Positions 1-8,684 of a DNA stretch of 64,000 bases are shown in pieces (the stretch's first letter is position 1; each line of letters begins with the position of its first letter). Where the stretch lies: NCBI RefSeq assembly GCF_019649055.1, contig NW_026570232.1, positions 372,001 to 436,000 of the forward strand, read 5' to 3'. The notes under the pieces were generated by a model. That model was given only the letters and a program-made list of their open reading frames with translations, was not told where the DNA came from and did not search any database. The translations under genes were made by a program, and so were the position numbers. This stretch comes from Paramacrobiotus metropolitanus (lineage: Eukaryota; Tardigrada; Eutardigrada; Parachela; Macrobiotidae).

Positions 1-511
1 GTGTGGTCATTTTAAGTCAAACTTGGTCTTAAAAAAATCAATATTTTCCTGACCAACTTATCCTGAATTTTGATTTTTTCAAAAAACGTTCTGGTCAGAA
101 AATTATAGAAGTCCGTTTTAAGTATGGCGAAACGCAAGTGCAGTACCAAGAATACTTTACTATTGTGAAGCACAGTATGTATAAAGTACATACGGTACTG
201 TAACCATGGATATGGATCTGTAAGTACACTTTGGTCAGTACAGCAGCTAGGGAAATGTGGATTTTTACGTAGTTCAAATTCTAAACAGCCGGACGACTGC
301 CGGAACAGTCTATAAATTCAAACCTGACCTTTCCAATACAAACGTGCCGAGCGTGAAAGCGCGAGGCTTGTCTCTATACTAACAATCATTATGCTTATGA
401 TACTCGTACAGATTGCGCAATGTGCAAATGATACTCGTACCAATAATAAGTCTTGGAGATGTTAGTTCTCAGTGTATGGGTCTAGTAATGGCGTAATCAT
501 TATGTGAGTAG
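1..511. other. AT-rich flank, no gene seen
   Basis: No supported coding region. Short open frames on either strand show no family signature. A short direct repeat around the words GATACTCGTAC occurs twice near 400-440. Nothing else is recognised. Confidence 0.5.
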
Positions 512-911
512 GTGAATGTTATGCTTGGGTGTGAAGTACTTTGTAGAAGAACTTGTCAGCGGAACAGCCTTCGCCAACGGGAAAGCCGGCTAACAAGATT
601 CTGCATAGTCCGCGGTTTAAACGTTTCATTCAGCAGCGCCCTAGCCGGAAGAAGCTGCACAGCTGTTTTGTCGCACCAGAGCACAGCCAACTAGCGAGAC
701 CAGACGGAAGGAGTATCTACAGGCGGTGCCAGCGGAAGTAGTGCTGCTGCGGTGTCCACGTCTAATGCGAATTGCAGCACTAAAGAGACGTGAGACAGAG
801 CAAGTAACAGCAAGCGCGGGATATTGAGTGCCGTAATTGGTTCGAGTAAGAGCGCTGATAAAACTTGACTTGTGCGAGTGCTGGTGCAGGTGCGATATCC
901 TTTAAAATTGT

Positions 912-1888
912 GTGAGTGGTGACGTTGGAGCATGCAATGCAGGTGACAGCATTGCGAGTGCTTGTGCGAGTGTTGGCATGAGCGAGCGTGAATTCAGTGC
1001 AAGTGTTAGCACTGAGAGTGTCCGTGCGAGTTGTGGTATGGGCAAGGTGAAGTCCTGTGCGAGTCTGTGCACAGTAGCGTGTGTGTCCGGCGTGAGTCAT
1101 GGCGCGGGCAAGTTGGTTAATGGTGATAGTTGTGACACTGGAAAGTCGATATCCAGTGTGAGCGGTGGTTTTGCGGAGATGATGCCGGTCAGTACGAGTG
1201 CCAACACTAGCGAGTGCAGTGTTAGTGTGAGTGGCAGTACTGGCGAGGATGGCATCGGAGTGAACGGCGCAAGTGGTCAGTGTGGTGTCAATGTGATGGT
1301 GACATTGGCGAGTGTGGTGCCAATGTGAGTGGTGACATTGGCGAGAGTGGTGCCAATGTGAGTGGTGACATTGGCGAGTGCGGTGTCAATGCGAGTGGTG
1401 GTATTGGCAGCAGAGTGGTCAGTGCGAGTAGTGGCATTGGCGAGTGTGTGTGCGTGGGGAATACAGATACAGAGAACATCAGCAAACATGACGATATGTT
1501 GCGGACGTGTCAGGAGTTGTTAACCGGATACGTAGACCGGATGGAAGACTCATTACCATTTCCGGCGGAGTTTACATGGATGGCGGATGAGTTGGCCCGG
1601 ATTCGCGTGCAGTTAAGAGCATTAGTCCCACATGGAGCGCAAGTTGCAGCGGATGCGGCGCCAGACTATAGTGGCATAATGGAAACGCTGGACTTTGCGG
1701 ATCTGCTAGTGCGAGGAGGGAGCGCGCCGGAAGTTGTGAGCGAACTAGACGAAGAAGACGCCGGTTACCACGAGACGCCGGCAGAGTCCAGTGCTGATGC
1801 GGTGCCAGTGCGGTCCACACTGATAGAGGAGATGGATACAGATTCGGTGGATGCCGTACCGGAAGGAGGCGAGTGCCATCCGAGTTGA
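912..1888 (+). CDS. Hypothetical Ser/Gly-rich repeat ORFs with acidic tail
   Basis: Two overlapping open frames, 912-1328 and 1280-1888, are Gly/Ser/Val-rich because they run through GCGAGTG-type short repeats. The second (202 codons) contains four 11-residue repeats of the type GANVSGDIGE. It then has a non-repetitive, acidic tail of about 130 residues ending just before 1888, which looks more like real protein than the first half. I recognise no family. It lies on the strand opposite to the large retroelement and is more GC-rich than its flanks. It could be a repeat-driven open frame, a remnant of another mobile element, or a real secreted or linker-type protein. No intron or promoter evidence decides this. 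Confidence 0.25.
1292..1453. repeat. 33-bp minisatellite, about five units
   Basis: Units begin near 1292, 1325, 1358, 1391 and 1424, an exact 33-bp period. The unit core is GTGAGTGGTGACATTGGC with GAG following. The period is a multiple of three, so the repeat translates into 11-residue peptide repeats. The last two units are more diverged. Confidence 0.8.
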
Positions 1889-2056
1889 GGGATGGTGGTC
1901 ACCTTCTGGGACGGTCGGACTCGAGTGTCTGGACGGATTGCGGAGCGTGTGCGAGCGGTAAAGCGACCCATGACGAGGACGTCATGATCCATAGGAGAGG
2001 CGTGTTGCGCAAGTGTACAGCGCAAGCGTGTTCTGTGGGTCATGAGCTGCATGCAT

Positions 2057-3521
2057 CATGAATTACATACATATTTATCATCATAACGGGCGTGCTTAAA
2101 ATGGATACAGTTGCGGATGCGGTTGAATGCGGTTGGTTGTCGTGGTTGAGTGCAGGATAGTTGCTGTTGTGAGCAAGTCAAAGGTTGTGGTTTGACGATA
2201 ACAAGCAAATGATTGAGCGTGAAGAAAGGAATGAATCATTGTGTAAACCAATAGTGTGTCTTTGTTGTCTGCAATGTTTTATCTCTCGTAACATGTATTA
2301 AGTGCCTGGCTAAAAAAGTAGTGTGCGATGAAGTTGTCAAATGATTTAGTACATCTCCATCCAGCCTCGGAACAACTTCTCTTGGAATCTTGCAACTTCT
2401 CTTGCCTTTATCTTTGCATGCCCTTTTGTTAGCATTCGAGTGTTGTCTGCTAATCGGCATTAAAGGTCATTGGGTCGGATCAGTTGTGGCCGCTTTCACG
2501 TTGTAGCAAGTAGCAATAGATAAAGGTCATAACCACCGAGTCACAGCTAACCTTTAGTCGCGTATCATGAATTACGTCATGCAGGATAGTTGCTGTTGTG
2601 AGCAAGTCAAAGGTTGTGGTTTGACGATAACAAGCAAATGATTGAGCGTGAAGAAAGGAATGAATCATTGTGTAAACCAATAGTGTGTCTTTGTTGTCTG
2701 CAATGTTTTATCTCTCGTAACATGTATTAAGTGCCTGGCTAAAAAAGTAGTGTGCGATGAAGTTGTCAAATGATTTAGTACATCTCCATCCAGCCTCGGA
2801 ACAACTTCTCTTGGAATCTTGCAACTTCTCTTGCCTTTATCTTTGCATGCCCTTTTGTTAGCATTCGAGTGTTGTCTGCTAATCGGCATTAAAGGTCATT
2901 GGGTCGGATCAGTTGTGGCCGCTTTCACGTTGTAGCAAGTAGCAATAGATAAAGGTCATAACCACCGAGTCACAGCTAACCTTTAGTTACGCGAGTCACA
3001 GCTAACCTTTAGTCGCGCATCATGAATTACATACATATTTATCATCATAACGGGCGTGCTTAAAATGGATACAGTTGCGGATGCGGTTGAATGCGGTTGG
3101 TTGTCGTGGTTGAGTGCAGGATAGTTGCTGTTGTGAGCAAGTCAAAGGTTGTGGTTTGACGATAACAAGCAAATGATTGAGCGTGAAGAAAGGAATGAAT
3201 CATTGTGTAAACCAATAGTGTGTCTTTGTTGTCTGCAATGTTTTATCTCTCGTAACATGTATTAAGTGCCTGGCTAAAAAAGTAGTGTGCGATGAAGTTG
3301 TCAAATGATTTAGTACATCTCCATCCAGCCTCGGAACAACTTCTCTTGGAATCTTGCAACTTCTCTTGCCTTTATCTTTGCATGCCCTTTTGTTAGCATT
3401 CGAGTGTTGTCTGCTAATCGGCATTAAAGGTCATTGGGTCGGATCAGTTGTGGCCGCTTTCACGTTGTAGCAAGTAGCAATAGATAAAGGTCATAACCAC
3501 CGAGTCACAGCTAACCTTTAG
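2057..3521. repeat. Three 407-bp direct repeats plus a 94-bp companion repeat
   Basis: Three copies of one 407-bp segment start at 2151, 2580 and 3115 and end at 2557, 2986 and 3521. All have the same length and appear identical by eye; the same 74-codon minus-strand open frame is unchanged in each. A 94-bp segment before copy 1 (2057-2150) recurs before copy 3 (3021-3114), so 2057 and 3021 are 964 bp apart. Each copy carries two AAAGGTCAT words. The array abuts the 3' end of the retroelement pol gene, whose stop codon (3511-3513) lies inside copy 3. It may be the 3' untranslated end or an LTR-internal repeat of that element. No matching copy was found on the 5' side. Confidence 0.9.
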
Positions 3522-6500
3522 TTACGCGACAGCGTGGTTCGAAAAAAGGCTTTTGATTCGGTTCAAAATGCTTTTGCGAAGCGCGTTCTGCTACTTCGAT
3601 TTCTTCTCCGATAGCTGGTGACCTTTCTGCCAAATTTCCAGCTTCTGCGTTCAGCTTGATTGTGACTGCTGTTTCAAAATCCTTATCTTCTTTTCGCTTT
3701 CTTCCTCTATTCTTTTTAGGTTTATCTCCGTTTGACCCGTTCGTTTGACCTTTTCCCATTTCTGGTAGCAGGGGTAGTTCGGAGGAAGACTTCTCTAAAT
3801 TATTTTGAGTGCGCTCTGCGCATTCATCCGTTTTATCCGTTTCAGGTAGCGGAGGCGGTTCGAAAAAATTCGAAGTACGCTCTGGTGCTTCCTGCGAGTC
3901 TTTTATTTCGGGTAGTGGCGGATGCCACGGCTTTAATCGATCGATCGAGACCACCTTTAAGTCTGCTTCTTTCTTCGGGTTCTGCTCGATGACTTCGGCT
4001 TCGTTTGGTCGCGGGAAACTGAGAATCTTCCACACTTTGTCGTATTTCGACTTGAAGTCCGATTGGTTTTCTTTCTTCCCTTGTTTCGTATCCTTTGGTA
4101 ATCGTATCAATACGAAATCCCCCACTTTGAAGTTCGGTTCCGACTTCTTCTTATTGTAAATTTCCGCATTCTTCTCATAAGCATCTTTAATGTTGCATTT
4201 CGCCACTTCTTCGGCAAAGGTCAAGTTCTTTTTCATGGTCTCTACCCATTCATCTGGAGTCCCATAGTCGTCGGGTATATTCGTTTTTGTGACCACGTCT
4301 TCCGGCATTGTCATTTCTCTGGCGTGCAACATATAATATGCCGAATATCCGGTTGTAGCGTGTACGACTCGGTTCATTGCTGAGATGACATATGGGAGAT
4401 ACTTATTGAACTTCCTTTCGTTTCCCGCTTTCAGATACTGCGCCAGCCCGTCCGCAATAGTTTGCATCTGTCTTTCGACTTGGCCTTGACCTTCTGGGTG
4501 ATACGCCGTTCCAAACGTGTGTTTAATCTTGAACACGTTGGTGACCTTTGTCAGTACTTCGGCTGTGAAATGCCGTCCACGATCCGTATGTAAGATATGC
4601 GGTGCTCCGTGTACTAATATCACGTGCTTGACAAACACTTTCGCGAATTCTTTGGCCGTTGCTGTCTTCATTGGTACCGCAATCACATATTTCGTCAGTT
4701 GATCGATGAACACTGCTATGTACTTATATCCGCGTTTCTTCGTTGGTAACAGCGGTCCTTTCAGATCAGCGTACACTCGGAAGAACGGATGTCCGACCTT
4801 TATCTCTTGCAATTTACCGGGTGGGCATTTCCTCGGTGTTTTTCGGAACTGGCATCCTTGGCAGGCGAGTATGTAATTCTTTACGTCAGTACTCATTCTG
4901 TCCCAGTAATATCGTAGTCGGATTGCAGATAATGTCTTTTCAAATCCTAGATGTCCTGCCGCTTTCTCGTCGTGCAATGCGTGGATTATTGCTCTTCGCA
5001 TTGACAACGGTACGACGTATGACCTTTCAAGTTTTCCATTTTTATCCTTTACTCGGTACAATATGCCGTTCCACAACTGATAATGTACTTCAAATTTCGA
5101 TCTTGTTTCCGCGTCTGGTAGATGTTCCAATTCATCTATTATCATTGCCAGATGGGGATCTTTCAACTGTTTGTTTCGCAACTGCAAGTTCGAGTCGTCT
5201 TCTTCTTCCTCATCTCCTTGCAGGTTGACGATGCGGACTGTCGCCGTACTGAGTTCATTCCAGTCTTTAATGACCTTACAGCGTGGTAATGGCTTATATC
5301 TCTTTTTCCTCTGTTTCGGGAATCGCAACAGCTTTATCGGACATTCGTTTGATGCTTGTGCCGCTTTGTCCGTTTCCCAAAGGTCATCTCTATTATCCAC
5401 TGCTTCATTGAGTCCGGTGACCTTTCCATTTTGAGTTTCTGATCCTGCTTCAAGTCCGGTGACCTTTAAGTCACTAACCTTTGGCAACCAGCTTTTTACA
5501 CGGTTCACCTTCATTTCTGATTCAGCCGACTCCTTCGCCGTAGCTGAGGTGACCTTTAGGCGTTTTTCGCGTTGTTCCACCATCTGTAGGAACAGCTGTC
5601 CAATTTCAATTGCTGGCTCTTTAGTGTCGAATTCCTTCTTATAATCCTCAAAATTCGGAATCTCGTCAAATTCTTCCTCTTGACATGTCGGGCCTTCAAT
5701 TGGTGCTCTTGATAGCGCATCTGCATTGTCACAGTACTTTCCCGGTTTATATTCAATTTTAAACTGATGGCCTTCCAATGCCATCGCCCATCTCGTCAAA
5801 CGCGGGTTCATCCCAACTTTATTCGTTTCTGACCTCAACAAGTTGGTCAGTGCCTGGTGGTCCGTTCGTACGGTGAATTCTGCATAATCGATGAATGGCT
5901 TGAATTTTCTGACAGCAAACACCACTGCCAGACATTCCCATTCCGTTACGCCGTAATTTTTTTCTGCTCCGTGTAAGACCCGGCTTGCGTACGCGATCGG
6001 ATGTCCATCTTGTGACAACACCGCTCCAATCCCTTCTTTACTTGCGTCGCATTCGATTACCGTCGGTTTTGCAGGATCAAATTTTGCCAATACTGGACCT
6101 TCGCATAACAGCTGTTTCAAACTGTTGAACTCGTCTTCGTGTAGTTTCGTCCAGTCTTTTTTGACTTGTTTATCTTGTCTCAACAGTTCATACAAATGGC
6201 ACGTCTTCTGGGCATATCCCATTATGAATTTGCGATAGTAATTTGCCAATCCAAGGAATGACCTTAACTGTCTTTCTGTTTGAGGCCGTTTGAATTCGGA
6301 GACCGCGGTGACCTTTTCCGGATCCATTCTGATTCCATCTTCACTGAGTATGTGACCCAGGAATCCCATTTGTCTCATTCCGAATTCACACTTCGTTGGC
6401 TTTATTGTAAATCCCGCTTCAACCAGGCTCATTAGGACGTTTCTCAAATTCTGCATGAAAATCGCCCAAGTCTTTCCGGCGAAGATAACATCATCTATGT

Positions 6501-7518
6501 ACCCGAAAACGCAACCTTTTCTTTTCGCTTTCGACAGTACTTTATCCATGCACAGTTGGAATGTTGCTGGCCCATTGCAAACTCCAAACGGCATCCTTTT
6601 AAACCGGTACATTCCATCTTGCGTGACAAAGGTCGTCTTATTGATTGACGCTGGATCCATTGGGATCTGCCAGAATCCGCTTTGCAAGTCCATCTTTCCA
6701 TAGTATTTGTTGCCTGCGCACGCGTCGAGCAACTCATCCGGGTTTGGTAACGGGTAATTATTCTTTCTCGTTAGCTTATTCAGCATAATGTAATTGACAC
6801 AAAATCTCGTTCCCATTGTTCCGTCGCCGTTTTTCTTAACTGCCAACACGACTGGAAAACTCCACTCGGCGTCTGACGGTTCAATTACATCTTGTGCTAA
6901 CATCTCTTCGAAATGCTCCGTTATGAACTCGCGGCCTGTCCAACTCGTTCTGGCCGGGTTACACTTGACTGGCTTTGCATCTCCCGTGTCGATTATGTGA
7001 GTGACCCCTTTTACATCTCCATACGGTTTCTTTGATGTCGGTAGGACTTTCCAAAATTCCCAAAACGCGTTATACACGTCATTTTTCTGTTCTTCAGTTG
7101 GGTCAGGTCCTAGTTTCAAATTCCCAATTATCTTTGTCAGCTCCGCTTTCGTTGTGTCATCCACCTCGGGATCTTCAAGTACATTCTTTACTGTCCCAAC
7201 GTTGACCTTTACATTTTCCATATGTTCGTACGGTTCAACGTATCCGAGAAGTTGGTTTTTCTTCACGACTCGGTATTTGCTACTGTGATTCGCGATGACG
7301 ATTTCGAAGTATTTTCCTCTGTGGTCCGTCACTCCTGCCAACGGTTGCACCTCAGTTTCCGCTTGTGGGACCGGTGTAAACATCAACTTGTTTTGAGCCG
7401 GCGCATATTTTCCCATCTTGACCTTTACACGTGTGCAGTTTGACGGTTTCAATTTGATTCGTTGATCACTGTAGACTTTAATCACATCTTTTGACATTCT
7501 GGCTTTTTCTACTTTCAA
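3511..7518 (-). CDS. pol: Retroelement Pol: reverse transcriptase, RNase H, integrase
   Basis: An open frame of 1,335 codons. By residue: RT about 150-400 with the YIDD catalytic box near 338; RNase H starting near 488 (ECDASKEGIG, later RTDHQALT); integrase HHCC zinc region near 860-900 (HLGFEKT, CQGCQ); integrase core with D near 918 (ADLKGP), D near 976 (HTDRG) and E near 1014 (GQGQVERQ). This order is Ty3/Gypsy-type. The C-terminal 150 residues are Pro/Glu/Lys-rich and repeat short cassettes also found in ORF3 (FFEP, PLLPE). The first codon of the open frame is TTG, not ATG. The frame is -1 relative to ORF4, with an A10 run just before the ORF4 stop, so Pol is probably made by -1 frameshifting. 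Its stop lies inside the flanking direct repeat. Confidence 0.93.
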   Translation of the reverse strand: MKVEKARMSKDVIKVYSDQRIKLKPSNCTRVKVKMGKYAPAQNKLMFTPVPQAETEVQPLAGVTDHRGKYFEIVIANHSSKYRVVKKNQLLGYVEPYEHMENVKVNVGTVKNVLEDPEVDDTTKAELTKIIGNLKLGPDPTEEQKNDVYNAFWEFWKVLPTSKKPYGDVKGVTHIIDTGDAKPVKCNPARTSWTGREFITEHFEEMLAQDVIEPSDAEWSFPVVLAVKKNGDGTMGTRFCVNYIMLNKLTRKNNYPLPNPDELLDACAGNKYYGKMDLQSGFWQIPMDPASINKTTFVTQDGMYRFKRMPFGVCNGPATFQLCMDKVLSKAKRKGCVFGYIDDVIFAGKTWAIFMQNLRNVLMSLVEAGFTIKPTKCEFGMRQMGFLGHILSEDGIRMDPEKVTAVSEFKRPQTERQLRSFLGLANYYRKFIMGYAQKTCHLYELLRQDKQVKKDWTKLHEDEFNSLKQLLCEGPVLAKFDPAKPTVIECDASKEGIGAVLSQDGHPIAYASRVLHGAEKNYGVTEWECLAVVFAVRKFKPFIDYAEFTVRTDHQALTNLLRSETNKVGMNPRLTRWAMALEGHQFKIEYKPGKYCDNADALSRAPIEGPTCQEEEFDEIPNFEDYKKEFDTKEPAIEIGQLFLQMVEQREKRLKVTSATAKESAESEMKVNRVKSWLPKVSDLKVTGLEAGSETQNGKVTGLNEAVDNRDDLWETDKAAQASNECPIKLLRFPKQRKKRYKPLPRCKVIKDWNELSTATVRIVNLQGDEEEEDDSNLQLRNKQLKDPHLAMIIDELEHLPDAETRSKFEVHYQLWNGILYRVKDKNGKLERSYVVPLSMRRAIIHALHDEKAAGHLGFEKTLSAIRLRYYWDRMSTDVKNYILACQGCQFRKTPRKCPPGKLQEIKVGHPFFRVYADLKGPLLPTKKRGYKYIAVFIDQLTKYVIAVPMKTATAKEFAKVFVKHVILVHGAPHILHTDRGRHFTAEVLTKVTNVFKIKHTFGTAYHPEGQGQVERQMQTIADGLAQYLKAGNERKFNKYLPYVISAMNRVVHATTGYSAYYMLHAREMTMPEDVVTKTNIPDDYGTPDEWVETMKKNLTFAEEVAKCNIKDAYEKNAEIYNKKKSEPNFKVGDFVLIRLPKDTKQGKKENQSDFKSKYDKVWKILSFPRPNEAEVIEQNPKKEADLKVVSIDRLKPWHPPLPEIKDSQEAPERTSNFFEPPPLPETDKTDECAERTQNNLEKSSSELPLLPEMGKGQTNGSNGDKPKKNRGRKRKEDKDFETAVTIKLNAEAGNLAERSPAIGEEIEVAERASQKHFEPNQKPFFEPRCRVTKG

Positions 7519-7529
7519 TCTTCTGACTT

Positions 7530-8684
7530 TTATTTCTTTTTTTTTTCCTCATCCACTTCGTCATCTTCATCCAAATCCAGTAAGTCGTCCTGTTCTGAAA
7601 GGTCACTTACACCTGAATCTTCCGAAGTTGTTGAGTTATCGCTTGAGCTCGTCCACTCCGAGTCTGAGTTACTGCTCTCATATTCTTGTGCAGTGGATTG
7701 ACCTTTGTCAGCCTTTTCGAGTGGGCGCTCATCAACTCCTTCGTCTTCTGATGAAAGGTCACTTTCATTTTCCCGCGAATCGCTAAGTTTTTTCGTTTTT
7801 GGACTTTTGAGCAGAGGTTTGTCCGCTTCCTTTACCTTTCTTCCATTTCGTACAGCGATTCTGGGGTGACTCCTTGCTACTCGTATTCTTGTTGATGACT
7901 TTCCTTGATGATCAGAGTTTGAACTCTGTTCCTCTTGGTTTGACTTTTCCAGTTCAATTTCTTCAGGGGTCATTAACGGCTTTTCGGTCGACTCGACCGG
8001 CGGACATTCCTCACCGTTATCGAGTGACCTTTCCCCGTTTTTTGCCTCAGTTACTGGGTTGTGCTGTTCCTTCGATATCCTTTCCACTTCCTCTTTAAAT
8101 TTTCTCCACATCTCCCCTCTATCTGTTAACATCTGTGCGATGTTGAGGGCTGATGCGTGTGATTCTTCTGTTTCATTCGACCCCCTTTCAACCGTTTCCT
8201 TTCCCTCTGCTTCTTTTTCAGTCTCTTTATCCGTTTCCTCCTGTTGGACCGTTTCGTAACCTTTGGGTCGTTTGGGACCAACGAAGACGCAATTTGCCAT
8301 CAATTCTTCGGTGACCCAATCATCGCTTGGAATTGTTTCGTACATGCACCACGTATCTCCTCCTCGTTCTGGATAATCCACTCCATCTGGGTCCGGTGCA
8401 AATGTCGCCTTTTTCTTTTCCATCCACCCCGGTAACCTTCTTTTCCGGGATACTTGTAATTCTCGTATCTCTTTTGTATCAAATATGGGGATGTCCGCTT
8501 CAAATTTCATCCAATATTTGTCAAATATGTCCCAATTATCTTCTTTTAGTGCTTTGCAAAACACCACGACGGATTCGTATACCGGTGTACCAAGTCCTGT
8601 CGGGAATGTGACTGTTCTTCCTTGACCTTTATACATATGGTTTATGCGAAGTCCCAGAACAGTTCTATCCTCGCTTCTTCCCAT
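7530..8684 (-). CDS. Retroelement ORF4, acidic protein of unknown function
   Basis: 384 codons starting at an ATG at 8684 that overlaps the ORF3 end by 43 bp, in the -1 frame relative to ORF3. The first ~150 residues are ordinary globular-looking sequence. The rest is strongly Glu/Ser/Lys-rich, ending in an acidic run (DLDEDDEVDEE) and four lysines. No enzymatic motif is visible. It sits between the protease ORF and Pol, where Gypsy elements normally have no separate gene. It could be a structural or accessory protein, or the N-terminal part of a frameshifted ORF4-Pol fusion. The AAAGGTCA word recurs in its reading frame. I do not recognise the family. Confidence 0.75.
   Translation of the reverse strand: MGRSEDRTVLGLRINHMYKGQGRTVTFPTGLGTPVYESVVVFCKALKEDNWDIFDKYWMKFEADIPIFDTKEIRELQVSRKRRLPGWMEKKKATFAPDPDGVDYPERGGDTWCMYETIPSDDWVTEELMANCVFVGPKRPKGYETVQQEETDKETEKEAEGKETVERGSNETEESHASALNIAQMLTDRGEMWRKFKEEVERISKEQHNPVTEAKNGERSLDNGEECPPVESTEKPLMTPEEIELEKSNQEEQSSNSDHQGKSSTRIRVARSHPRIAVRNGRKVKEADKPLLKSPKTKKLSDSRENESDLSSEDEGVDERPLEKADKGQSTAQEYESSNSDSEWTSSSDNSTTSEDSGVSDLSEQDDLLDLDEDDEVDEEKKKK
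7536..7546 (-). promoter_or_regulatory. Predicted -1 ribosomal frameshift site, ORF4 to Pol
   Basis: On the minus strand the ORF4 codons before its stop (7530-7532) read GAG GAA AAA AAA AAG AAA. This contains the slippery heptamers A AAA AAA and A AAA AAG in the zero frame. Slipping back one base enters the open Pol frame, which has no ATG near its start. An RNA structure downstream was not assessed. Confidence 0.65.

Noticed and set aside
2236-3424. Three identical 74-codon minus-strand frames in the 407-bp repeats
   Set aside because: Their identity follows from the DNA repeat itself; no family signature, promoter or separate evidence of coding.
3511-7518. Pol as a DIRS or Penelope-type element because of direct repeats at the end
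   Set aside because: A DDE integrase with an HHCC region is present and no tyrosine recombinase or GIY-YIG domain was seen.
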